From an uncultured Bacteroidales bacterium (GTDB lineage: Bacteria > Bacteroidota > Bacteroidia > Bacteroidales > Bacteroidaceae), in contig CALDKD010000090.1 of NCBI GenBank assembly GCA_937898885.1, positions 42,949 to 106,948 of the forward strand: a DNA stretch of 64,000 bases, written 5' to 3'. The position numbers were made by a program, and so were the translations under genes. The notes under the pieces were generated by a model, which was not told where the DNA came from, ran no database searches, and worked only from the letters and a program-made list of their open reading frames with translations. Of this stretch, positions 7,880 through 16,448 are shown in pieces (position 1 is the first letter of the stretch; each line of letters opens with the position of its first letter).

Positions 7880-10204
7880 TTAAATCTCCACTATCTTACT
7901 CAAACGAATGTCACCGGCGTTGGCGCCGAGCAAAAGCTCAACCTTGCCATGCTCCAAAGCCCAGTCGTGAGCCTCCTCATTCCAGTATTTCAACTGCTCA
8001 ACAGGAATGGAAAGCGTAACGCTTTTGCTTTCTCCGGCTGAAAGAGACACTCTCTTGAATGCCTTCAGCTCCTTGTACGGCCATTCCACAGTAGCATCTA
8101 TGCGATGTACATAGAGCTGGGCCACCTCATCGGCCGCCACATTGCCTTCGTTCCTCAGATTGAATGTAACCTCGATAGCCTCTTTGGCTGAGTACTTGTC
8201 CTTGCTGGTGGTCATATCATCGTAGCCGAATGTAGTGTATGACAAGCCATATCCGAACGGATAGAGAACCGGTTTCTCCTTAGTATCAAACCAACGGTAG
8301 CCAACAAGCAAATCCTCGGAATAGACTGCTGTGTTGCGGCTGTCCGAACCATTCTGAAGTTCCTCCGCGCTCTTATTACCGACCAGTGATACGAACACAT
8401 CCTCGCCTATAGGAGCATCGGTCTGCGGGAAGTTACCCAGCGCGTATGCGGGAGAGTCCTCCAGATGAATAGGATATGTGAACGGGAGATGACCGGAAGG
8501 AGCCACATTTCCAAGCAGGATGTCAGCAAGGGCATTTCCGCCCTCAGTTCCGTTAAACCAGGACTGAACAATGGCAGGAGCATTGGCATTTACAATGTTC
8601 AGGTCAACCGGCGCGCCGGCGACAGCAACGAAGACAATATTCGGGTTTACTTTTGCAATTGCCTCAACTACCTTCTCCTGATTGTATGGCAACATCATTG
8701 ACTGACGGTCGCTGCCCTCTGTCTCCCACTGACGGTTATCGCCGCCTATGAAAAGCACCACATCTGCGTCGGCAGCAACCTTGACTGCCTCATCAATCAG
8801 CTTCTCTGCCGTGTTGTCCGGCTGTGCAGGTGCTCCAGGAAATCCTGGGAAACCGCCACGACGGCCTCCCGGACGGGGACCGAAACCACCAAAGCCACCC
8901 CAGCCGCCACGGTTCTGTTGTGAGGTATATCCCTGAGCATATACAATCTCAGCCTTATCACCTATGCGGTTGCGCAGGCCTTGAAGAGGAGTAATCTCAT
9001 AGAGAGCCTTAACGCCGGCTCCTACTCCACCCTGTGACATTTTCTTATCGGCATTATCTCCAATAACGGCAATCTTGCCGGCATTATCCAGATTCAAAGG
9101 CAGGATACTACCCTCATTCTTGAGAAGCACAATTGATTTGAGAGCTACATTGTACGCAATCCTCGCCTGCTCCGGCTGGCAAGTCATAACGGTATTGGCA
9201 TTGTCCTCAGGAATAGCGTCAATGACAAGTCTTACACGCAGAATCTCACGAACTCTCTGGTCAATTACATCCTCTGATATCGCACCGGCCTTAACAGAGT
9301 CAAGCAGAGCCTGTCCGTGCCAGTTCTCGCCTGGCATCTCAACATTCAAGCCAGCCTTCACAGAGAGGACAGTGCTGTGTGTGCCGCCCCAGTCTGATAT
9401 CACGAATCCCTTGAAGCCCCAGTCCTTTCTAAGAACCTGATCCAGCAGGAACTCATTCTCGCCGCACCAGTAGCCGTTCACCTTATTATATGCGGACATA
9501 ACGCCGAAGGCATCGCCCTCAACGATAGCAGCCTCAAACGGAGGCAGATAAATCTCGCGTATGGCACGCGGGCTGGCGATTACATTGACAGTACCACGAT
9601 TACTTTCCTGATTGTTAAGCGCATAGTGTTTCAGGCATACCGCAACACCCTGATCCTGCATACCTTTTGTGTAACCAACAGACAGACGCGAGCTGAGGAA
9701 AGGATCCTCACTGAGATACTCGTATGTGCGTCCGCCGGTAGGAATACGCTGGATGTTGATTGCCGGACCCAGCATCATATCCTTTCCGCGAAGCCTTGCC
9801 TCTATGCCCATTCCTTTTCCGTATTCGTAAGCAGTCTCCTCATCCCACGTGGCGGCCAGAGCTGAGCCAGTAGGGAAAAACGTTGCTGAATCGTTTGTAA
9901 GATGCAGGGAATTCCAGGAGTGAGGCTCCATTTCCTCGCGAATTCCGAACGGGCCGTCTGCATATATCATATCCGGTATGCTCTGAGCAGCTACACCCTC
10001 GGATGTGAACATATGCTTGCCGTGAAGCATGGCAACCTTCTCCTCAAGAGTCATCTTGCTGATAATTTCGGTTATCTGTGCCTCATTGCCATCAAGCCTG
10101 GACTGATGTCTGTCACGGGCAAGAGTAGAGTCCTTGCCGCCGCAGGCCAGCATAGCCACAGCGAACAATATGGTCCCTCCTGTAATCAAAAAGTCTCTTT
10201 TCAT
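7880..10204 (-). CDS. GH3 beta-glucosidase-like lipoprotein with a Gly/Phe/Pro-rich insert
   Basis: The 774-residue product has a lipoprotein signal (AMLAC, Cys21), a GH3 TIM-barrel domain (about 45-335) with the nucleophile Asp271 in FVISDWGG, KHYALNNQE (193-200), the alpha/beta sandwich (about 350-620), and a C-terminal fibronectin-III-like domain (from about 665, after YPFGYGLSYTTFGYDD). It would release glucose or related sugars from oligosaccharide non-reducing ends, anchored in the periplasm or on the outer membrane. Oddity: residues about 432-464 form a Gly-rich low-complexity insert (GGWGGFGGFGPRPGG..., GGFPGFPGAP) in the sandwich domain, like inserts in the GH10 and another GH3 in this window. 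It follows a clostripain-type gene by 17 bases. Confidence 0.9.
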   Translation of the reverse strand: MKRDFLITGGTILFAVAMLACGGKDSTLARDRHQSRLDGNEAQITEIISKMTLEEKVAMLHGKHMFTSEGVAAQSIPDMIYADGPFGIREEMEPHSWNSLHLTNDSATFFPTGSALAATWDEETAYEYGKGMGIEARLRGKDMMLGPAINIQRIPTGGRTYEYLSEDPFLSSRLSVGYTKGMQDQGVAVCLKHYALNNQESNRGTVNVIASPRAIREIYLPPFEAAIVEGDAFGVMSAYNKVNGYWCGENEFLLDQVLRKDWGFKGFVISDWGGTHSTVLSVKAGLNVEMPGENWHGQALLDSVKAGAISEDVIDQRVREILRVRLVIDAIPEDNANTVMTCQPEQARIAYNVALKSIVLLKNEGSILPLNLDNAGKIAVIGDNADKKMSQGGVGAGVKALYEITPLQGLRNRIGDKAEIVYAQGYTSQQNRGGWGGFGGFGPRPGGRRGGFPGFPGAPAQPDNTAEKLIDEAVKVAADADVVLFIGGDNRQWETEGSDRQSMMLPYNQEKVVEAIAKVNPNIVFVAVAGAPVDLNIVNANAPAIVQSWFNGTEGGNALADILLGNVAPSGHLPFTYPIHLEDSPAYALGNFPQTDAPIGEDVFVSLVGNKSAEELQNGSDSRNTAVYSEDLLVGYRWFDTKEKPVLYPFGYGLSYTTFGYDDMTTSKDKYSAKEAIEVTFNLRNEGNVAADEVAQLYVHRIDATVEWPYKELKAFKRVSLSAGESKSVTLSIPVEQLKYWNEEAHDWALEHGKVELLLGANAGDIRLSKIVEI

Positions 10205-10221
10205 TTTTATTCTTTTTTCGG

Positions 10222-11442
10222 TTAGTCAATTTTAAGAAGGCCTGTCGCCCTATTCCATCCCGTTTCCGCAAACAACGGATTAAGCACTCCGTCGTATGCG
10301 GCAATTGGAGCAAAGCAGTTAAACCCGCAATATTCATTCAGCCGCAACTCACTCACTACATATTCCGTATTGGCCAGATATCTCAGGCAATGGTCAAGAG
10401 CATCGTTTAACCTGACCAATGCATCAACGCCTGGTCTCAATGCTTCGGCAACACTCATCATATCAAACATTACCGGACGTCTGAAACGGTCACAACGTTG
10501 CAATTGCCATAAATCTATGTCTGACACGCTGACAGTCGCATTATCTACGACATTTCTGAAAGCCTCAGTTACAAGATGAAACTGAGCCGTCTCAATAAGG
10601 GCGATACCTGCTGTTTTGTAAATACCGCTCTGAGAGTTATAGTAATCGTAATACTCGCGGCAAAGAGATACGTAATCAGCGTTGAAGAAATATGGCGTAA
10701 CCAGCCAATAAGGAAATCCGTTGGCCATTATCTCCACTGCCGACGCGATTATCCATTTTGCCTTTCTCTGCAATCCATACACCACCTCAGCTGAGGACAT
10801 CAGGCACGCATCAAACATAATGAAATCAAACAGACTGTCTGGAATAGCCTGCGGCAACTCGTCAATATCCATCCAATCCATATTGCCGGAGCCCTCATCT
10901 GCCAACAAAGCCCTGGTTGTGTCAAACGGTCTTCGGATTCCGGATAAATCATTCATATCAGACGAGCCGGTACGTTCCGGTACCCGAAGCTGACGCTCAT
11001 CTATATACCTATGTGCCGATGACGGAGCCCAGCCCGTACCGTGAGACCAGAGCAGGAGACCGTATGACTCAGCAGGGTACTCCTTGACGACATAGTCTAT
11101 GACCATCGACAGTACTTCCGGCGATGAGGAGTTCAGATTAATATCCCACATTCTGACAGTATCAACCTTCTGGTCATGTATCCTCAACAGGAACGAGTTA
11201 TTATACGGTTTATCTACGAACGCCAGCAGATTGTTGTGTCCTGAGACCTCGGCATCCATACACCCCGTCATATCATTGATGTTTCCATTTATATATATGG
11301 AAAGGTTGTTATCACCGGCAATATATACCAGCATAGTCCTGTCAATAGTAACATCGGTGCCCTTTTCACAGCACGATGAGAACACGGACAGCAGCACGGC
11401 CGTCAGCACTATGTATATTTTATGAAATCCGGGAAATCGCAT
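10222..11442 (-). CDS. Clostripain-related (C11 family) cysteine peptidase lipoprotein
   Basis: The 406-residue protein has a lipoprotein signal (VFSSCCEK) and the C11 catalytic pair: His134 in LLLWSHGTGW and Cys213 in IMFDACLMSSAEV. MLVYIAGDNNLS near residue 37 is the usual first strand of the caspase-like fold. Family members cut after basic residues and often activate themselves. Here it is probably surface or periplasmic. It is the second gene of a run with the PepSY-like gene (6-base gap) and the GH3 gene (17-base gap), an unusual peptidase/glucosidase pairing. Confidence 0.85.
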   Translation of the reverse strand: MRFPGFHKIYIVLTAVLLSVFSSCCEKGTDVTIDRTMLVYIAGDNNLSIYINGNINDMTGCMDAEVSGHNNLLAFVDKPYNNSFLLRIHDQKVDTVRMWDINLNSSSPEVLSMVIDYVVKEYPAESYGLLLWSHGTGWAPSSAHRYIDERQLRVPERTGSSDMNDLSGIRRPFDTTRALLADEGSGNMDWMDIDELPQAIPDSLFDFIMFDACLMSSAEVVYGLQRKAKWIIASAVEIMANGFPYWLVTPYFFNADYVSLCREYYDYYNSQSGIYKTAGIALIETAQFHLVTEAFRNVVDNATVSVSDIDLWQLQRCDRFRRPVMFDMMSVAEALRPGVDALVRLNDALDHCLRYLANTEYVVSELRLNEYCGFNCFAPIAAYDGVLNPLFAETGWNRATGLLKID

Positions 11443-11448
11443 TCTTTA

Positions 11449-11889
11449 TCAATCTACGTCAGTATCTATGTCAACCAGTCTGAGTGAGGCATTGAATGTA
11501 AGCTCATAGCCATTATCCAGATCAACCTCGTACAGCTTGGTATCGTGCTCAATTTTTACAATAATCGCATCAGGGTATGAGGATTTGACATATTCGGATA
11601 TTCTGGATGGTACAATGCCGGCAGGGACCTCCTTATTAATACAGTCCACCTCAGTACATGAGCCGTGGGTATCAAACTGAAGCTTGGAGCCATTGTCAAG
11701 CTTTATCTCGTATTGCGACAAGCTGGCACGTTTCTCCATCTTAGCCTTCACTATCTCAGCATCAGGGAACCACTTATGAACAAACTCCAAAGACTTTGCA
11801 GGCAACTGACTTGCGTTTATCGCCTTGTTTTCGGAATATGAGGAAAGGCTAAGCGCCATCATTGCGATTAATAATAACAACCTTTTCAT
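11449..11889 (-). CDS. PepSY-like (PF11396-type) secreted protein
   Basis: The 146-residue protein has a signal peptide (MKRLLLLIAMMALSLSSYS) and two repeats of the PepSY-like pattern: LPAKSLEFVHKWFPDAEIVKAK...YEIKLDNGSKLQFD and VPSRISEYVKSSYPDAIIVKIEHD...YEVDLDNGYELTFN. Such double-repeat periplasmic proteins are common in Bacteroidales. PepSY-type domains are often found with, and can inhibit, peptidases. It is the first gene of the run and lies 6 bases ahead of the clostripain-like gene, so a role as that enzyme's modulator is a reasonable but unproven inference. Confidence 0.8.
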   Translation of the reverse strand: MKRLLLLIAMMALSLSSYSENKAINASQLPAKSLEFVHKWFPDAEIVKAKMEKRASLSQYEIKLDNGSKLQFDTHGSCTEVDCINKEVPAGIVPSRISEYVKSSYPDAIIVKIEHDTKLYEVDLDNGYELTFNASLRLVDIDTDVD

Positions 11890-11942
11890 ACCTTTATGCC
11901 TAAATACCTTAATTATGATTGCAGACTATGGTTCTCAGAGTT

Positions 11943-11950
11943 CAAATATA
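11943..11950 (-). promoter_or_regulatory. -7 element (TATATTTG) for the PepSY/clostripain/GH3 run
   Basis: CAAATATA on the plus strand reads TATATTTG on the minus strand, a perfect TAnnTTTG, 53 bases ahead of the start at 11889. No convincing -33 TTTG is seen at the right spacing. Confidence 0.4.
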
Positions 11951-12076
11951 CACAAAGTTGCCGTCTTGAAGTAATATGTTCACAAAAAAAGAGAGCACAT
12001 ACAAAAAAGGAAGCAGTGTTCTTTATATTCTATCTAATGTTCTAATACGTCATATTTACATAATAATGACTAAATT

Positions 12077-12114
12077 GCGCATATAAATGTCGTAATGTGA
12101 CGAATGGCGCATAT
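12077..12114. repeat. Two GCGCATAT direct repeats 30 bases apart
   Basis: GCGCATAT occurs at 12077-12084 and 12107-12114, three helical turns apart, in the AT-rich part of a 673-base stretch without a confident gene (11890-12562). It could be a paired regulator site, but nothing else supports that. The rest of 11950-12170 shows no structure I can name. Confidence 0.25.
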
Positions 12115-12174
12115 TTGCGAACATTGGGATGAATTCTTCCACATCAGTTCAATTAAGATTCTATTGGAGAGCAT

Positions 12175-12480
12175 TACCTTTGCATCGGTTCAAGAAACGG
12201 CTCATAGCGATGAGTGTGACTTGGTATTTTGTATTCATTAGTATTAGTATTACGATTAGAACCTATAACCGTGGAAACATCTTGATCTCAAGGAGAAAGG
12301 CCAAGGCCTTCTCCTTGAGATATTAGAGACGGCTACCGGCTGAAATACACAAAAAGACTCCCTTGTGTATTCAGGCAATTAATATAGACTCTGGATTTAA
12401 ATGGTTAATGTCATTATTGGAGCAATTGTATTGGTAGATTAATACTTTCGGAGAGCCCTCAGTCTGTGAAGATAGAGGGC
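12175..12480 (+). ncRNA. Candidate leader/small RNA: promoter, short Ile/Ser-rich ORF and three hairpins
   Basis: A perfect TACCTTTG (12175-12182) precedes ATG 12210. From there a 38-codon frame has the codon run ATT-AGT-ATT-AGT-ATT-ACG-ATT (peptide ISISITI) and ends in TAG at 12324-12326. The end of that frame is a strong hairpin: arms ATCTCAAGGAGAA and TTCTCCTTGAGAT plus GGCC/GGCC (12285-12321, two-base loop, one bulged A). A second hairpin is at 12340-12374 (CTGAAATACACAA against TTGTGTATTCAG), and a weaker third at 12455-12480 (GCCCTC/GAGGGC) is followed by CACTCTTTT. The layout looks like an amino-acid-attenuator leader, but no Ile/Thr biosynthesis gene follows. It may instead be a free small RNA. 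No clear -33 element. Confidence 0.4.
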
Positions 12481-12505
12481 CCTCACTCTTTTATCAACAA
12501 CAAAT

Positions 12506-12536
12506 TTTGTCATTCGTAAAGCAAGCGTTAACTTTG
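12506..12536 (+). promoter_or_regulatory. Consensus Bacteroidetes promoter for the lipid kinase operon
   Basis: TTTG (12506-12509), 19 bases, TAACTTTG (12529-12536): a perfect match at both elements. Transcription would start near 12543, about 20 bases ahead of ATG 12563. Confidence 0.75.
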
Positions 12537-12562
12537 CAGTAATAATAGACAGCTGAACTCTG

Positions 12563-13456
12563 ATGAGGTATATTTTCGTAGCAAATGGCAGATCCGACAA
12601 AAAAGGCATCAACGGGGAACTCCAGGAAATGCTTAAGAACTCAGCAATTGCCAACAAATATGAGATGTACGTCACACGGGAGGCTGGAGACGCGACTTTC
12701 TTCGTAAAAGGACACTGTGAGAGTCATCCTGATGATGAGATATGCTATGTGGCCTGTGGAGGTGATGGTACCATAAATGAGGTTGTATCCGGTATCGCGG
12801 GTCACAACAACAAGTCATTGGCCATAATGGCAATGGGTACCGGCAATGATTTCGTCAAATACTACAGTGACAGGAACTTCCGTTCTGTTGACGGCATTGT
12901 AAACGGCACAAACCGCAAAATTGACCTGCTGCGTGTCAACGGCAGTCACTATTCCATCAATGTATGCAATATTGGTTTTGAGGCTGCAGTCTGCAGTATA
13001 GCGAACAGGCTCTCTGCCAAAGGAGAGAAAAACGCATATAGGAAAGGGGTAGTAAAATCCCTTCTGTCTCACAGATACAACAAAATCACTATTACCGCCG
13101 ATAACGAAAGGCTCAACAGACGCAGAATGCTGTTATGCACCTTAGCCAACAACCATTATGTAGGAGGTGAGTTTTTATGCGCGCCACGTGCGAGAAACGA
13201 TGACGGCCTGATAGATTTGTGTCTGGTAAGACCAATATCACTGCTTCGCTTCTTAGTTATGATTCCTAAATATGCCAAGGGGCTCCATCTTGACAATCCA
13301 TATTGTATGAGAGTCATCAAGTACAGACAGGTAAGACACGTGGAGATTCATTCTGAGAATGATACAGAGCTTTGCCTTGATGGTGAGATGTTGCCCGGCA
13401 GAAATTTCACGGTGGATATCATTCCAAATGCTATTAATCTGATTGTTCCCAATTAA
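12563..13456 (+). CDS. Diacylglycerol/lipid kinase family protein (YegS/BmrU type)
   Basis: The 297-residue protein has the DAGK catalytic signature: VACGGDGTINEV (about residues 61-72) for nucleotide binding, and MAMGTGNDFVKY (about 92-103). It also has the two-domain layout of YegS-like kinases, with a C-terminal beta domain containing GLIDLCLVRP and CLDGEMLPG. It phosphorylates a lipid with a free hydroxyl using ATP at the inner membrane; the exact lipid is unknown. It is the first gene of an operon with a cation exchanger (11-base gap) and MntP. Confidence 0.85.
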   Translation: MRYIFVANGRSDKKGINGELQEMLKNSAIANKYEMYVTREAGDATFFVKGHCESHPDDEICYVACGGDGTINEVVSGIAGHNNKSLAIMAMGTGNDFVKYYSDRNFRSVDGIVNGTNRKIDLLRVNGSHYSINVCNIGFEAAVCSIANRLSAKGEKNAYRKGVVKSLLSHRYNKITITADNERLNRRRMLLCTLANNHYVGGEFLCAPRARNDDGLIDLCLVRPISLLRFLVMIPKYAKGLHLDNPYCMRVIKYRQVRHVEIHSENDTELCLDGEMLPGRNFTVDIIPNAINLIVPN

Positions 13457-13466
13457 TTGTCTTTAT

Positions 13467-14420
13467 ATGTGGAGTTATCTCATATTGTTGTTTGTTGGTC
13501 TGGCGCTTGTTCTTGTCGGTGCGGACGCTCTCGTTGACGGAGCTTCGGCGCTTGCACGTAAATGGGGAGTAAGCGAATTCGTAATCGGGCTTACAATTGT
13601 AGCTCTTGGCACATCAGCGCCAGAGATGGTGGTAAGTTTCATCTCCGCCATTGAGGGCAACTCGGATATGGCCGTAGGAAACATTATCGGCTCGAATATC
13701 TTCAACACCGCATTGATTCTTGGCTTGTCAGCTGTGATATGCCCAATCGCGATTACCCGCACACACATAAAGCGTGACATACCGGTAAACATCCTTGTTA
13801 CCTCTGCCCTGATATTCTTTGGTTTACGACAGACTTGGCTGGGTATTGGCAGAAATGGCATCAACCGCATAGAAGGTGCGATATTCATCGCAGTCTTTAT
13901 CTGGTATATGCTCACATCATTCAAATCCGGCCAGGATGAAGAGCTAGACGATGACACAAGGAAATTCAGCGTAATCAAGGCTTTGATTTTCATTCTTGGC
14001 GGACTGGCTGCCTTAATTTTCGGAGGGCGCCTGTTTGTGGGTAATGCAGAGCAGATAGCCAAGATGCTAGGATGGAGCGACAAGTTTATTGCCATCACCG
14101 TATTGGCGGCCGGAACATCACTGCCGGAACTTGCCACAAGCGTGGTAGCAGCGGCTAAAGGCAAGGGACAGTTGGCGCTTGGAAACATAATAGGCTCCAA
14201 CACATCCAACATATTACTTATACTTGGCGGCGCATCGCTCATTAATCCGTTGGATATGAACGGCATCGCGCTTACGGACTATGCCGCGGTCTTCCTTTGC
14301 GCATTATTACTGCTGATCAGCTCATTTACCAACAAAAAAGGAATGCTGGACCGCGCTGAAGGAGTATTCTTGCTGCTGATAGAGATAGTCTATATGGGGT
14401 ATCTTATATACTCTCTGTAA
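13467..14420 (+). CDS. Calcium/sodium antiporter (CaCA, YrbG-like)
   Basis: The protein has 317 residues from ATG 13467 (MWSYLILLFVGL). An upstream in-frame ATG at 13443 overlaps the kinase gene and is less likely. It has two homologous halves, each carrying an alpha repeat: ALGTSAPEMVVSF with GNIIGSNIFN in the first, and AAGTSLPELATSV with GNIIGSNTSN in the second. About ten membrane segments are present, with a short acidic cytoplasmic loop (DEELDDDTRK) between the halves. It exchanges Ca2+ for Na+ or H+ across the inner membrane. Position between the lipid kinase and mntP suggests a cation-homeostasis operon. Confidence 0.9.
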   Translation: MWSYLILLFVGLALVLVGADALVDGASALARKWGVSEFVIGLTIVALGTSAPEMVVSFISAIEGNSDMAVGNIIGSNIFNTALILGLSAVICPIAITRTHIKRDIPVNILVTSALIFFGLRQTWLGIGRNGINRIEGAIFIAVFIWYMLTSFKSGQDEELDDDTRKFSVIKALIFILGGLAALIFGGRLFVGNAEQIAKMLGWSDKFIAITVLAAGTSLPELATSVVAAAKGKGQLALGNIIGSNTSNILLILGGASLINPLDMNGIALTDYAAVFLCALLLLISSFTNKKGMLDRAEGVFLLLIEIVYMGYLIYSL

Positions 14421-14423
14421 TTA

Positions 14424-14981
14424 ATGGGCTGGCTGGAACTGTTACTGATTGGCATAGGACTCTCTATGGATGCTTTCGCCGTATCTGTTGGTAAGGGTCT
14501 GTCGGTTGGAAAGACGAATTTGCGTCACGCGTTGAGTGTAGGCCTGTGGTTCGGTGGATTTCAGGCACTGATGCCACTCATAGGATATCTGGTTGGAGAA
14601 AGCTTCTCGTCAATAGTTGAGAGCGTTGATCACTGGATAGCTTTCGGCCTTCTGCTCCTGATAGGAGCAAATATGATTCGTGAGGCCATTAAAGGTGATG
14701 ACGACAATGTTGATGGCTCTTTCAGTTTCAAGACAATGCTGATTCTGGCAATAGCCACCAGCATTGACGCGCTGGCCTGCGGGGTGTCGTTTGCCTTCAC
14801 AGATACAGACATCTGGCTGGCCATATCCATTATTGGAATCACTACATTCGTATTGTCAATTGTCGGATTGAAAACAGGCTCATTCCTAGGTTCCAGATTT
14901 CACAAGGGGGCTGGCATTGCCGGAGGAGCTGTCCTAATCTGCATCGGACTAAAGATTTTGGCAGAGCATCTTTTATTATAA
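14424..14981 (+). CDS. mntP: Manganese efflux pump MntP
   Basis: The 185-residue protein has six hydrophobic helices and two repeated signatures: GIGLSMDAFAVSVGKGL (about residues 9-25) and ATSIDALACGVSFAF (about 110-124), whose Asp residues are the expected Mn2+ ligands. Length is the usual one for MntP. It exports Mn2+ (family knowledge). It starts 3 bases after the exchanger gene, so it is the last gene of the operon. I see no yybP-ykoY (Mn) riboswitch ahead of the operon. Confidence 0.92.
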   Translation: MGWLELLLIGIGLSMDAFAVSVGKGLSVGKTNLRHALSVGLWFGGFQALMPLIGYLVGESFSSIVESVDHWIAFGLLLLIGANMIREAIKGDDDNVDGSFSFKTMLILAIATSIDALACGVSFAFTDTDIWLAISIIGITTFVLSIVGLKTGSFLGSRFHKGAGIAGGAVLICIGLKILAEHLLL

Positions 14982-14991
14982 TCTCAAAATA

Positions 14992-15024
14992 AGAACCGGA
15001 GCACTGCCATAGTGCCCCGGTTCT
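14992..15024 (+). terminator. Bidirectional terminator between mntP and aminopeptidase P
   Basis: The 14-bp stem has one mismatch: AGAACCGGAGCACT (14992-15005) against AGTGCCCCGGTTCT (15011-15024), with a 5-base loop. It is followed by ATTTCT on the plus strand and flanked by AT-rich sequence on the other side. The flanking genes converge. Confidence 0.75.
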
Positions 15025-15049
15025 ATTTCTGCTGTTACAAGAACTATTC

Positions 15050-16444
15050 TTATCTTGCTATGAAATCCTCCACATCGTGGGAGTGATACGGAATGATCTT
15101 CTCTCCAAGCACGCGGCAACCGGTGTCTGTTATCAGAATGTCGTCCTCCAGACGGATTCCGCCAAAGTCACGATACTCCTCAAGTTTGTCATAACAGATA
15201 TAGTCGCGGTGCATCCCCTCGCCTTTCCATTTGTCAATCAGAGCAGGAATAAAGTAAATTCCGGGCTCATCGGTAAGTACCCAGCCAGGCTGGATGCGGC
15301 GTCCGCAACGCAGGCAGTTTGTACCAAACTGTGTGGATGGCCTTACCTCTTCGTCAAAGCCGACATATATCTGGCCAAGGCTCTCCATATCGTGTACGTC
15401 CATACCCATCATGTGTCCGAGGCCGTGCTGTAGGAACATTGCGTGTGCACCGGCCTGAACGGCATCCTCTGTGTTGCCTTTCATCAAGCCAAGGTCTTTC
15501 AGACGGTCTGTCATAAGACGGCATACGTCCAGATGCATATCCAGCCACTTCATTCCAGGATGAGCCTTCTCAATTACCAGATCGTGGCAAGCCTCCACTA
15601 TTGAATAGATATCACGTTGTTTCTCTGTGAAACGTCCACTTACCGGAGTTACCCGCGTGTTGTCCGAGCAATAGTTGTTGACAGTCTCGGCACCTGCGTC
15701 GCACAGCATAAGCCTTCCGGACTCCAGTGGACGTAGCGATGGATCTCCGTGGAATATCTCGCCGTGCATCGACACGATATTGTTGAATGACACTTTGCAG
15801 CCATAACTGCTTGCAATACCGTCAAGCAATCCGCCGATGTACTTCTCCGTGACACCGGGACGACAAGCCTTCATTGCGGTGGTGTGCATCTCGTAGCCAA
15901 TGGCCATGGCACGCTCAATCTCGGCAATCTCGGCATCGCTCTTAACAGAGCGCATATCCACAACAGCCTTTATCAGGCTTAAAGATGCGTTCTCGCGTGT
16001 TTTAAGAGGATGAATGCCAAGCAAATCGCCAAGTTGAATCATTGTGTCGTGACGATATGGAGGAAGATAATGCACCGTGCGGCCCAGAGACTTTGCTTTG
16101 TCAACAAGTTCTTTCAACCCGCTTATTGGAGCAGTAAGATCTATACCTGTCTCCTCTGCCATATCGCTGACGGAAGGCACGAAACCGGTCCAGATTATGT
16201 CCTCTATATCAATGTCGTCACCCAGAAGATACTCTTTGCTCTCATCAACATCAATCACGCCGGCCAGCCCGTCGCGATGTTGGCCGAAATAGTATAGAAA
16301 GGAACTGTCCTGCCGGAATTTATATCCATTTGCAGGATAATTGCAAGGTGCGTCGTTATTGCCAATAAAAACAATGATGCCGTTCCCTACTCTTTCGGCA
16401 AGCTCCTTTCTACGACTGACGTATGTCTGTTTATCAAACAGCAT
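15050..16444 (-). CDS. pepP: Aminopeptidase P family protein (Xaa-Pro aminopeptidase, M24B)
   Basis: The 464-residue cytosolic protein has an N-terminal AMP_N domain (about 1-135, with GNDAPCNYPANGYKFRQDSSF) and the pita-bread metallopeptidase domain. Metal-binding segments are visible: LCDAGAETVNNYCSDNTR (two Asp), HGLGHMMGMDVHD (His), LTDEPGIYFIP (Glu) and a final Glu in RLEDDILIT. It removes an N-terminal residue next to proline using two Mn2+ ions. It is 4 bases downstream of the DUF937-like gene, so the two are probably cotranscribed. Confidence 0.9.
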   Translation of the reverse strand: MLFDKQTYVSRRKELAERVGNGIIVFIGNNDAPCNYPANGYKFRQDSSFLYYFGQHRDGLAGVIDVDESKEYLLGDDIDIEDIIWTGFVPSVSDMAEETGIDLTAPISGLKELVDKAKSLGRTVHYLPPYRHDTMIQLGDLLGIHPLKTRENASLSLIKAVVDMRSVKSDAEIAEIERAMAIGYEMHTTAMKACRPGVTEKYIGGLLDGIASSYGCKVSFNNIVSMHGEIFHGDPSLRPLESGRLMLCDAGAETVNNYCSDNTRVTPVSGRFTEKQRDIYSIVEACHDLVIEKAHPGMKWLDMHLDVCRLMTDRLKDLGLMKGNTEDAVQAGAHAMFLQHGLGHMMGMDVHDMESLGQIYVGFDEEVRPSTQFGTNCLRCGRRIQPGWVLTDEPGIYFIPALIDKWKGEGMHRDYICYDKLEEYRDFGGIRLEDDILITDTGCRVLGEKIIPYHSHDVEDFIAR

Positions 16445-16448
16445 AAAA

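Noticed and set aside
12077..12114. GCGCATAT pair as a firm operator
   Set aside because: Two 8-base repeats alone are weak evidence; listed only as a low-confidence repeat.
12129..12326. 65-codon ORF read as a full protein gene
   Set aside because: The promoter-like TACCTTTG at 12175-12182 lies inside it, so translation from 12129 is unlikely. Only the last 38 codons are kept, as a possible leader peptide.
13475..14266. 263-codon minus-strand ORF opposite the calcium exchanger
   Set aside because: It is antisense to two conserved alpha-repeat signatures; the product is an Ala/Ser/Pro/Met-rich mirror with no family features.
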